This document shows positions 51,065-62,940 of a stretch of DNA of 64,000 nt, piece by piece. The DNA is from Hydractinia symbiolongicarpus. Lineage: Eukaryota; Cnidaria; Hydrozoa; Anthoathecata; Hydractiniidae. The stretch lies in contig NC_079887.1 in NCBI RefSeq assembly GCF_029227915.1, positions 25,729,650-25,793,649 on the forward strand. The letters are read 5' to 3'. Under the pieces are notes generated by a model. It was not told the origin of the DNA, did no database searches, and saw only the letters and a list, made by a program, of their open reading frames with translations. Every line of letters starts with the position of its first letter. The stretch's first letter is position 1. The position numbers and the translations under genes are program-made.

Positions 51065-53295
51065 CGGGAAATGAGTTTACTCACTGGGTACTTTCCTTGT
51101 ATACTTTTAACTATACGGGCCGAGTCCGGGATTTACGGGAAATCGCAGGGATTCGTTTGCCGGCGATTAAACTTTTTTTATTCAGCGTCTCATTAAAAAT
51201 GAAAAAAGTTTTGAAAACTACAAGTCTCGTGCGTTTTAGTGGTGAAAAAATAATTTAAAAAATCGTTCGGGAAATGAGTTTACTCACTGGGTACTTTCCT
51301 TGTATACTTTTAACTATACGGGCCGAGTCCGGGATTTACGGGAAATCACAGGTTTTCGTTTGCCGGCGATTAAACGTCTTTCATTAAGCGTCTCATCAAA
51401 AATGAAAACATTTTTGAAAACTACAAGTCTCATGCGTTTTAGTGGTGAAAAAAAAATTTAAAAAATCGTTCGGGAAATGAGTTTACTCCCTGGGTACTTT
51501 CTTTGTATACATTCGACTATACGGGCCAAGCCCCGGATTTACGGGAAAACGCGGGATTTCGTTTGCCGGCGATTAAACCTCTTTCATTAAGCGTCTCATC
51601 AAAAATGAAAACATTTTTGAAAACTACAAGTCTCATGCGTTTTAGTGGTGAAAAAATAATTTAAAAAATCGTTCGGGAAATGAGTTTACTCCCTGGGTAC
51701 TTTCTTTGTATACTTTTGACTATACGGGCCGAGTCCGGGATTTACGGGAAATCGCGGATTTTCGTTTGCCAGCGATTAAACTTCTTTTATTCAGCGTCCC
51801 ATCAAATATGAAAATATTTTTGAAAACTACAAGTCTCATGCGTTTAGTGGTAAAAAAATAATATAAAAAATCGTTCGGGAAATGAGTTTACTCCCTGGGT
51901 ACTTTCTTTGTATACTTTTGACTATACGGGCCAAGCCCGGGATTTACGGGAAATCGCGGGTTTTCGTTTTCCGGCGATTAAACCTCTTTCCTTAAGCGTC
52001 TCATCAAAAATGAAAACATTTTTGAAAACTACAAGTCTCATGCGTTTTAGTGGTGAAAAAAAAATTTAAAAAATCGTTCGGGAAATGAGTTTACTCCCTG
52101 GGTACTTTATTTGTATACATTCGACTATACGGGCCAAGCCCCGGATTTACGGGAAAACGCGGGATTTCGTTTGCCGGCGATTAAACCTCTTTCATTAAGC
52201 GTCTCATCAAAAATGAAAACATTTTTGAAAACTACAAGTCTCATGCGTTTTAGTGGTGAAAAAATAATTTAAAAAATCGTTCGGGAAATGCGTTTACTCC
52301 CTGGGTACTTTCTTTGTATACTTTTGACTATACGGGCCGAGTCCGGGATTTACGGGAAATCGCGGATTTTCGTTTGCCGGCGATTAAACTTCTTTTATTT
52401 AGCGTCCCATCAAATATGAAAATGTTTTTGAAAACTACAAGTCTCATGCGTTTAGTGGTAAAAAAATAATTTAAAAAATCGTTCGGGAAATGAGCTTACT
52501 CCCTGGGTACTTTCTTTGTATACTTTTGACTATACGGGCCGAGTCCGGGATTTACGGGAAGTCGCGGGTTTTCGTTTGCCGGAGATTAAACTTCTTTTAT
52601 TCAGCGTCTCATCAAAAATGAAAATATTTTTAAATACTACAAGTCTCATGGGCTTCAGTGGTGAAATAATAATTTAAAAAATCGTTCGGGAAATGAGTTT
52701 ACTACCTGGGTACTATCTTTGTATACTTTTGACTATACGGGCCAAGCCCGGGGTTTACGGGAAATCGCAGGTTTTCGTTTGCCGGCGATTAAACCTCTTT
52801 CATTAAGCGTCTCATCAAAAATGAAAACATTTTTGAAAACTACAAGTCTCATGCGTTTTAGTGGTGAAAAAACAATTTAAAAAATCGTTCGGGAAATGAG
52901 TTTACTCCCTGGGTACTATCTTTGTCTACTTTTGACTATACGGGCCAAGCCCGGGATTTACGGGAAATCGCAGGTTTTCGTTTGCCGGCGATTAAACCAC
53001 TTTCATTAAGCGTCTCATCAAAAATGAAAAGATTTCTGAAAATTACAAGTCTCATGCGTTTTAGTGGTGAAAAAATAATTTAAAAAATCGTTCGGGAAAT
53101 GAGTTTACTCCCTGGGTACTTTCTTTGTATACTTTTGACTATACGGGCCGAGTCCGGGATTTACGGGAAATCGCGGGTATTCGTTTGCCGGCGATTAAAC
53201 TTCTTTTATTCAGCGTCTCATCAAAAATGAAAACATTTTTAAAAACTACAAGTCTCATGGGCTTTAGTGGTGAAATAATAATTTAAAAAATCGTT
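51065..53295 (+). repeat. 2231-bp higher-order repeat, copy 1 (11 units)
   Basis: The GAAAAAAGTTTTG with CTCGTGCG unit (51191 and 53422) and the TTTGTCTAC unit (52924 and 55155) recur at 2231 bp, 11 units less 2. It contains the CGTCCCATCAAATATG with GCGTTTAGTGG units and the CCCCGGATTT with AAAACGCGGG units, two young-looking subtypes almost confined to 51-64 kb. Differences from copy 2 are few (GCAGGGATTCG versus GCAGGTATTCG; CTTTCCTTAAG versus CTTTCATTAAG). Confidence 0.9.
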
Positions 53296-55526
53296 TGGGA
53301 AATGAGTTTACTCACTGGGTACTTTCCTTGTATACTTTTAACTATACGGGCCGAGTCCGGGATTTACGGGAAATCGCAGGTATTCGTTTGCCGGCGATTA
53401 AACTTTTTTTATTCAGCGTCTCATTAAAAATGAAAAAAGTTTTGAAAACTACAAGTCTCGTGCGTTTTAGTGGTGAAAAAATAATTTAAAAAATCGTTCG
53501 GGAAATGAGTTTACTCACTGGGTACTTTCCTTGTATACTTTTAACTATACGGGCCGAGTCCGGGATTTACGGGAAATCACAGGTTTTCGTTTGCCGGCGA
53601 TTAAACGTCTTTCATTAAGCGTCTCATCAAAAATGAAAACATTTTTGAAAACTACAAGTCTCATGCGTTTTAGTGGTGAAAAAAAAATTTAAAAAATCGT
53701 TCGGGAAATGAGTTTACTCCCTGGGTACTTTCTTTGTATACATTCGACTATACGGGCCAAGCCCCGGATTTACGGGAAAACGCGGGATTTCGTTTGCCGG
53801 CGATTAAACCTCTTTCATTAAGCGTCTCATCAAAAATGAAAACATTTTTGAAAACTACAAGTCTTATGCGTTTTAGTGGTGAAAAAATAATTTAAAAAAT
53901 CGTTCGGGAAATGAGTTTACTCCCTGGGTACTTTCTTTGTATACTTTTGACTATACGGGCCGAGTCCGGGATTTACGGGAAATCGCGGATTTTCGTTTGC
54001 CAGCGATTAAACTTCTTTTATTCAGCGTCCCATCAAATATGAAAATATTTTTGAAAACTACAAGTCTCATGCGTTTAGTGGTAAAAAAATAATATAAAAA
54101 ATCGTTCGGGAAATGAGTTTACTCCCTGGGTACTTTCTTTGTATACTTTTGACTATACGGGCCAAGCCCGGGATTTACGGGAAATCGCGGGTTTTCGTTT
54201 TCCGGCGATTAAACCTCTTTCATTAAGCGTCTCATCAAAAATGAAAACATTTTTGAAAACTACAAGTCTCATGCGTTTTAGTGGTGAAAAAAAAATTTAA
54301 AAAATCGTTCGGGAAATGAGTTTACTCCCTGGGTACTTTATTTGTATACATTCGACTATACGGGCCAAGCCCCGGATTTACGGGAAAACGCGGGATTTCG
54401 TTTGCCGGCGATTAAACCTCTTTCATTAAGCGTCTCATCAAAAATGAAAACATTTTTGAAAACTACAAGTCTCATGCGTTTTAGTGGTGAAAAAATAATT
54501 TAAAAAATCGTTCGGGAAATGCGTTTACTCCCTGGGTACTTTCTTTGTATACTTTTGACTATACGGGCCGAGTCCGGGATTTACGGGAAATCGCGGATTT
54601 TCGTTTGCCGGCGATTAAACTTCTTTTATTTAGCGTCCCATCAAATATGAAAATGTTTTTGAAAACTACAAGTCTCATGCGTTTAGTGGTAAAAAAATAA
54701 TTTAAAAAATCGTTCGGGAAATGAGCTTACTCCCTGGGTACTTTCTTTGTATACTTTTGACTATACGGGCCGAGTCCGGGATTTACGGGAAGTCGCGGGT
54801 TTTCGTTTGCCGGAGATTAAACTTCTTTTATTCAGCGTCTCATCAAAAATGAAAATATTTTTAAATACTACAAGTCTCATGGGCTTCAGTGGTGAAATAA
54901 TAATTTAAAAAATCGTTCGGGAAATGAGTTTACTACCTGGGTACTATCTTTGTATACTTTTGACTATACGGGCCAAGCCCGGGGTTTACGGGAAATCGCA
55001 GGTTTTCGTTTGCCGGCGATTAAACCTCTTTCATTAAGCGTCTCATCAAAAATGAAAACATTTTTGAAAACTACAAGTCTCATGCGTTTTAGTGGTGAAA
55101 AAACAATTTAAAAAATCGTTCGGGAAATGAGTTTACTCCCTGGGTACTATCTTTGTCTACTTTTGACTATACAGGCCAAGCCCGGGATTTACGGGAAATC
55201 GCAGGTTTTCGTTTGCCGGCGATTAAACCACTTTCATTAAGCGTCTCATCAAAAATGAAAAGATTTCTGAAAATTACAAGTCTCATGCGTTTTAGTGGTG
55301 AAAAAATAATTTAAAAAATCGTTCGGGAAATGAGTTTACTCCCTGGGTACTTTCTTTGTATACTTTTGACTATACGGGCCGAGTCCGGGATTTACGGGAA
55401 ATCGCGGGTATTCGTTTGCCGGCGATTAAACTTCTTTTATTCAGCGTCTCATCAAAAATGAAAACATTTTTAAAAACTACAAGTCTCATGGGCTTTAGTG
55501 GTGAAATAATAATTTAAAAAATCGTT
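53296..55526 (+). repeat. 2231-bp higher-order repeat, copy 2 (11 units)
   Basis: This is the direct tandem partner of 51065-53295. Its left edge is marked by GTTTGGGAAATGAG with a GAAATAATAATTT tail, where copy 1 has GTTCGGGAAATGAG with GAAAAAATAATTT. Private changes include GTCTTATGCG near 53871 and TATACAGGCC near 55171. Most of the same unit order appears a third time at about 61.1-62.9 kb. Confidence 0.9.
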
Positions 55527-58500
55527 TGGGAAATTAGTTTACTGCCTGGGTACTTTCTTTGTATACTTTTGACTATACGGGCCGAGTCCGGGATTTACGG
55601 GAAATCGCAGGTTTTCGTTTGCCGGCGATTAAACTTCTTTTATTCAGCGTCTCATCAAAAATGAAAACATTTTTGAAAACTACTAGTCTCATGCGTTTTA
55701 GTGGTGAAAAAATGAAATAAAAATCGTTCGGGAAATGAGTTTACTCCCTGGGTACTATCTTTGTATACTTTTGACTATACGGGCCAAGCCCGGGATTTAC
55801 GGGAAATCGCAGGTTTTCGTTTGCCGGGGATTAAACCACTTTCATTAAGCGTCTCATCAAAAATGAAAAGATTTCTAAAAACTACAAGTCTCATGCGTTT
55901 TAGTGGTGAAAAAATAATTTAAAAAATCGTTCGGGAAATGAGTTTACTCACAGGGTACTTTCTTTGTATACATTCGACTATACGGGCCAAGCCCGGGATA
56001 GTCTCATGCGTTTTAGTGGTGAAAAAATGAATTAAAAATCGTTCGGGAAATGAGTTTACTCCCTGGGTACTATCTTTGTATACTTTTGACTATACGGGCC
56101 AAGCCCGGGATTTACGGGAAATCGCAGGTTTTCGTTTGCCGGGGATTAAACCACTTTCATTAAGCGTCTCATCAAAAATGAAAAGATTTCTGAAAACTAC
56201 AAGTCTCATGCGTTTTAGTGGTGAAAAAATAATTTAAAAAATCGTTCGGGAAATGAGTTTACTCACAGGGTACTTTCTTTGTATACATTCGACTATACGG
56301 GCCAAGCCCGGGGTTTACGGGAAATCGCGGGATTTCGTTTGCCGGCGATTAAACTTCTTTTATTCAGCGTCTCATCAAAAATGAAAATATTTTTAAATAC
56401 TACAAGTCTCATGAGCTTTAGTGGTGAAATAATAATTTAAAAAATCGTTCGGGAAATGAGTTTACTCCATGGGTACTATCTTTGTATACTTTTGACTATA
56501 CGGGCCAAGCCCGGGGTTTACGGGAAATCGCGGATTTTCGTTTGCCGGCGATTAAACTTCTTTTATTCAGCGTCTCATCAGAAATGAAAACATTTTTGAA
56601 AACTACAAGTCTCATGCGTTTTAGTGGTGAAAAGATATTTTAAAAATTCGTTCGGGAAATGAGTTTACTCACTGGGTACTTTCTTTGTATACTTTTGACT
56701 ATGCGGGCGGAGTCCAGGGTTTACGGGAAATGGCGGGGTTTTCGTTTGCCGGCGATTAAACTTCTTTTATTTAGCGTCTCATCAAAAATGAAAACATTTT
56801 TGAAAACTACAAGTCTCAAGCGTTTTAGTGGTGAAAAGATAATTTAAAAAATCGTTTTGGAAATGACTTTACTCACAGGGTACTTTCTTTGTATACATTC
56901 GACTATACGGGCCAAGCCCGGGATTTACGGGAAATCGCGGGTTTTCGTTTTCCGGCGATTAAACCACTTTCATTAAGCGTCTCATCAAAAATGAAAACAT
57001 TTCTGAAAACTACAAGTCTCATGCGTTTTAGTGGTGAAAAAATATTTTAAAAATTCGTTCAGGAAATGAGTTTACTCACTGGGTACTTTCCTTGTATACT
57101 TTTGACTATACGGGCCGAGTCCGGGATTTACGGGAAATCGCAGGTTTTCGTTTGCCGGCGATTAAACCACTTTCATTAAGCGTCTCATCAAAAATGAAAA
57201 CATTTCTAAAAACTACAAGTCTCATGCGTTTTAGTGGTGAAAAAATAATTTAAAAATTCGTTAGGGAAATGAGTTTACACCCTGGGTACTCTCTTTGTAT
57301 ACTTTTGACTATACGGGTCGAGTCCGGGATTTACGGGAAATCGCAGGCTTTCGTTTGCCGGCGATTAAACTTCTTTTATTCAGCGTCTCATCAAAAATGA
57401 AAACATTTCTGAAAATTACAAGTCTCATGCGTTTTAGTGGTGAAAAAATAATTTAAAAATTCGTTAGGGAATTGAGTTTACACCCTGGGTACTCTCTTTG
57501 TATACTTTTGACTAAACGGGCCGAGTCCGGGATTTACGGGAAATCGCAGGTTTTCGTTTGCCGGCGATTAAACTTCTTTTATTCAGCGTCTCATCAAAAA
57601 TAAAAACATTTTTGAAAACTACAAGTCTCATGCGTTTTAGTGGTGAAAAAATAATTTAAAAAATCGTTCGGGAAATGAGTTTACTCACTGGGTACTTTCC
57701 TTGTATACTTTTAACTATACGGGCCGAGTCCGGGATTTACGGGAAATCGCAGGTTTTCGTTTGCCGGCGATTAAACTTCTTTTATTCAGCGTCTCATCAA
57801 AAATGAAAACATTTCTGAAAACTACAAGTCTCATGCGTTTTAGTGGTGAAAAAATAATTTAAAAATTCGTTAGGGAAATGAGTCTACACCCTGGGTACTC
57901 TCTTTGTATACTTTTGACTATACGGGACGAGTCCGGGATTTACGGGAAATCGCAGGTTTTTGTTTGCCGGCAATTAAACTTCTTTTATTCAGCGTCTCAT
58001 CAAAAATGAAAACATTTTTGAAAAGTACAAGTCTCATGCGTTTTAGTGGTGAAAAAATAATTTAAAAATCGTTCGGGAAATGAGTTTACTCACTGGGTAC
58101 TTTCCTTGTATACTTTTAACTATACGGGCCGAGTCCGGGATTTACGGGAAATCGCGGGTTTTCGTTTGCCGGCGATTAAACTTCTTTTATTCAGCGTCTC
58201 ATCAAAAATGAAAACATTTTTAAAAACTACAAGTCTCATGGGCTTCAGTGGTGAAATAAAAATTTAAAAAATCGTTTGGGAAATGAGTTTACTCCCTAGG
58301 TACTTTCTTTGTATACTTTTGACTATACGGGCAGAGTCCAGGATTTACGGGAAATCGCAGGTTTTCGTTTGCCGGCGATTAAACTTCTTTTATTCAGCGT
58401 CTCATCAAAAATGAAAACATTTTTAAAAACTACAAGTCTCATGCGTTTTAGTGGTGAAAAAGTAATTTAAAAAATCGTTCGGGAAATGAGTTTACTCCCT

Positions 58501-61500
58501 GGGTGCTTTCTTTGTATACTTTTGACTATACGGGCCAAGCCCGGGATTTACCGGAAATCGCGGGTTTTCGTTTGCCGGCGATTAAACTTCTTTTATTCAG
58601 GGTCTCATCAAAAATGAAAACATTTTTAAAAACTACAAGTCTTATGCGTTTTAGTGGTGAAAAAATAATTTAAAAAATCGTTCTGGAAATGAGTTTACTC
58701 CCTGGGTACTTTCTTTGTATACTTTTGACTATACGGGCCAAGCCCGAAGTTTACAGGAAATCGCGGGTTTTCGTTTGCCGGCGATTAAACTTCTTTTATT
58801 CAGCGTCTCATCAAAAATGAAAACATTTTTAAAAACTACAAGTCTCATGCGTTTTAGTGGTGAAAAAGTAATTTAAGAAATCGTTCGGGAAATGAGTTTA
58901 CTCCCTGGGTACTTTCTTTGTATACTTTTGACTATACGGGCCAAGCCCGGGATTTACCGGAAATCGCGGGTTTTCGTTTGCCGGCGATTAAACTTCTTTT
59001 ATTCAGGGTCTCATCAAAAATGAAAACATTTTTAAAAACTACAAGTCTTATGCGTTTTAGTGGTGAAAAAATAATTTAAAAAATCGTTCTGGAAATGAGT
59101 TTACTCCCTGGGTACTTTCTTTGTATACTTTTGACTATACGGGCCGAGTCCGGGATTTACGGGAAATCACAGGTTTTCGTTTGCCGGCGATTAAACTGCT
59201 TTTATTCAGCGTCTCATCAAAAATGAAAACATTCTTGGAAACTACAAGTCTCATGCGTTTTAGTGGTGAAATAATAATTTAAAAAATTGTTTGGGAAATG
59301 AGTTTACTCCCTGGGTACTTTCTTTGTATACTTTTGACTATACGGGCCGAGTCCAGGATTTACGGGAAATCGCAGGTTTTCGTTTGCCGGCGATTAAACT
59401 TCTTTTATTCAGCGTCTCATCAAAAATGAAAACATTTTTGAAAACTACAAGGCTCATGCGTTTTAGTGGTGAAAAAATGAATTAAAAAATCGTTCGGGAA
59501 ATGAGTTTACTCCCTGGGTACTATCTTTGTATACTTTTGACTATACGGGCCAAGCCCGGGATTTACGGGAAATTGCGGGTTTTCGTTTGCCGGCGATTGA
59601 ACTTCTTTTATTCAGCGTCTCATCAGAAATGAAAACATTTTTGAAAACTACAAGTCTTATGCGCTTTAGTGGTGAAAAAATAATTTAAAAAATCGTTCTG
59701 GAAATGAGTTTACTCACAGGGTACTTTCTTTGTATACATTCGACTATACGGGCCAAGCCCGGGATTTACGGGAAATCGCGGGTTTTCGTTTGCCGGCGAT
59801 TAAACTTCTTTCATTAAGCGTCTCATCAAAAATGAAAACATTTTTGAAAACTACAAGTCTCACGCGTTTTAGTGGTGAAAAAAAAATTTAAAAAATCGTT
59901 CAGGAAATGAGTTTACTTCCTGGGTACTTTCTTTGTATACATTCGAATATACGGGCCAAGCCCGGGATTTACGGGAAATCGCGGGATTTCGTTTGTCGGC
60001 GATTAAACCTCTTTTATTAAGCGTCTCATCAAAAATAAAAACATTTTTAAAAACTACAAGTCTCATGGGCTTTAGTGGTGAAATAATAATTTAAAAAATC
60101 GTTCGGGATATCAGTTTACACCCCGGGTACTTTCTTTGTATACTTTTGACTATACGGGCCGAGTCCGGGATTTACGGGAAATCGCAGGTTTTCGTTTGCC
60201 GGCGATTAAACTTCTTTTATTCAGCGTCTCATCAAAAATGAAAACATTTTTGAAAACTACAACTCTCATGCGTTTTAGTGGTGAAAAAATAATTTAAAAA
60301 ATCGTTCGGGCAATGAGTTTACTCCCTGGGTACTTTCTTTGCATACTTTTGACTATACGGGCCGAGTCCGGGATTTACGGGAAGTCGCGGGTTTTCGTTT
60401 GCCGGCGATTAAACTTCTTTTATTCAGCGTCTCATCAAAAATGAAAATATTTTTAAATACTACAAGTCTCATGGGCTTTAGTGGTGAAATAATAATTTAA
60501 AAAATCGTTCGGGAAATGAGTTTACTACCTGGGTACTATCTTTGTATACTTTTGACTATACGGGCCAAGCCCGGGGTTTACGGGAAATCGCAGGTTTTCG
60601 TTTGCCGGCGATTAAACCACTTTCATTAAGCGTCTCATCAAAAATGAAAACATTTCTGAAAACTACAAGTCTCATGCGTTTTAGTGGTGAAAAAATAATT
60701 TAAAAATTCGTTAGGGAAATGAGTTTACACCCTGGGTACTGTCTTTGTATACTTTTGACTATACGGGCCGAGTCCGGGATTTACGGGAAATCGCAGGTTT
60801 TCGTTTCCCGGCGATTAAACTTCTTTTATTCAGCGTCTCATCAAAAATGAAAACATTTCTGAAAACTACAAGTCTCATGCGTTTTAGTGGTGAAAAAATA
60901 ATTTAAAAATTCGTTAGGGAAATGAGTTTACACCCTGGGTACTCTCTTTGTATACTTTTGACTATACGGGCCGAGTCCGGGATTTACGGGAAATCGCAGG
61001 TTTTCGTTTGCCGGCGATTAAACTTCTTTTATTCAGCGTCTCATCAAAAATGAAAACATTTTTAAAAACTACAAGTCTCATGCGTTTTAGTGGTGAAAAA
61101 ATAATTTAAAAAATCGTTCGGGAAATGAGTTTACTCACTGGGTACTTTCCTTGTATACTTTTAACTATACGGGCCGAGTCCGGGATTTACGGGAAATCGC
61201 AGGTATTCGTTTGCCGGCGATTAAACTTTTTTTATTCAGCGTCTCATTAAAAATGAAAAAAGTTTTGAACACTACAAGTCTCGTGCGTTTTAGTGGTGAA
61301 AAAATAATTTAAAAAATCGTTCGGGAAATGAGTTTACTCACTGGGTACTTTCCTTGTATACTTTTAACTATACGGGCCGAGTCCGGGATTTACGGGAAAT
61401 CACAGGTTTTCGTTTGCCGGCGATTAAACGTCTTTCATTAAGCGTCTCATCAAAAATGAAAACATTTTTGAAAACTACAAGTCTCATGCGTTTTAGTGGT

Positions 61501-62940
61501 GAAAAAAAAATTTAAAAAATCGTTCGGGAAATGAGTTTACTCCCTGGGTACTTTCTTTGTATACATTCGACTATACGGGCCAAGCCCCGGATTTACGGGA
61601 AAACGCGGGATTTCGTTTGCCGGCGATTAAACCTCTTTCATTAAGCGTCTCATCAAAAATGAAAACATTTTTGAAAACTACAAGTCTCATGCGTTTTAGT
61701 GGTGAAAAAATAATTTAAAAAATCGTTCGGGAAATGAGTTTACTCCCTGGGTACTTTCTTGTATACTTTTGACTATACGGGCCGAGTCCGGGATTTACGG
61801 GAAATCGCGGATTTTCGTTTGCCAGCGATTAAACTTCTTTTATTCAGCGTCCCATCAAATATGAAAATATTTTTGAAAACTACAAGTCTCATGCGTTTAG
61901 TGGTAAAAAAATAATATAAAAAATCGTTCGGGAAATGAGTTTACTCCCTGGGTACTTTCTTTGTATACTTTTGACTATACGGGCCAAGCCCGGGATTTAC
62001 GGGAAATCGCGGGTTTTCGTTTTCCGGCGATTAAACCTCTTTCATTAAGCGTCTCATCAAAAATGAAAACATTTTTGAAAACTACAAGTCTCATGCGTTT
62101 TAGTGGTGAAAAAAAAATTTAAAAAATCGTTCGGGAAATGAGTTTACTCCCTGGGTACTTTATTTGTATACATTCGACTATACGGGCCAAGCCCCGGATT
62201 TACGGGAAAACGCGGGATTTCGTTTGCCGGCGATTAAACCTCTTTCATTAAGCGTCTCATCAAAAATGAAAACATTTTTGAAAACTACAAGTCTCATGCG
62301 TTTTAGTGGTGAAAAAATAATTTAAAAAATCGTTCGGGAAATGCGTTTACTCCCTGGGTACTTTCTTTGTATACTTTTGACTATACGGGCCGAGTCCGGG
62401 ATTTACGGGAAATCGCGGATTTTCGTTTGCCGGCGATTAAACTTCTTTTATTTAGCGTCCCATCAAATATGAAAATGTTTTTGAAAACTACAAGTCTCAT
62501 GCGTTTAGTGGTAAAAAAATAATTTAAAAAATCGTTCGGGAAATGAGCTTACTCCCTGGGTACTTTCTTTGTATACTTTTGACTATACGGGCCGAGTCCG
62601 GGATTTACGGGAAGTCGCGGGTTTTCGTTTGCCGGAGATTAAACTTCTTTTATTCAGCGTCTCATCAAAAATGAAAATATTTTTAAATACTACAAGTCTC
62701 ATGGGCTTCAGTGGTGAAATAATAATTTAAAAAATCGTTCGGGAAATGAGTTTACTACCTGGGTACTATCTTTGTATACTTTTGACTATACGGGCCAAGC
62801 CCGGGGTTTACGGGAAATCGCAGGTTTTCGTTTGCCGGCGATTAAACTTCTTTCATTAAGCGTCTCATCAAAAATGAAAACATTTTTGAAAACTACAAGT
62901 CTCATGCGTTTTAGTGGTGAAAAAACAATTTAAAAAATCG
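55107..62940 (+). repeat. About 9.85-kb higher-order repeat, copy 2 (about 7.8 kb)
   Basis: It follows copy 1 directly. Relative to copy 1 it lacks one unit near 56310 (CACAGGG front joined to a GGGATTTCG back), has one extra unit near 59870-60070 (with private ATTCGAATATACGG and TTTGTCGGCG changes) and one near 60860, and lacks the second 2231-bp internal copy. Point differences elsewhere are sparse (for example GACTATAAGGG near 47256 versus GACTATACGGG; TTTACAGGAAATC near 58753; GGCTCATGCG near 59450). Confidence 0.87.
55938..56049 (+). repeat. Truncated satellite unit (112 bp), copy 2
   Basis: The junction is the same as in the unit at 46086, 9852 bp downstream. The only difference I see is CATGCG instead of CATGCA. 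It is a clean marker that the deletion happened before the 9.85-kb block was duplicated. Confidence 0.93.

Larger units (their letters stand above)
45258..55106 (+). repeat. About 9.85-kb higher-order repeat, copy 1
   Basis: Landmarks recur 9852 bp downstream at the start of the block: the TTTGTCTACTTTTG unit (45303 and 55155) and the 112-bp truncated unit (46143 and 55995). The offset then falls to 9648 after a one-unit loss in copy 2 (GGGGTTTTCG unit, 47011 and 56659; ATTCTTGGAAAC unit near 49584 and 59232). It later rises by two gained units, to about 10054 at the GAAAAAAGTTTTG unit (51191 and 61245). The left edge lies in the unit tail, AAAATGAATTAAA here versus AAAACAATTTAAA before copy 2. 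A 2231-bp internal duplication lies at its right end. Confidence 0.88.
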
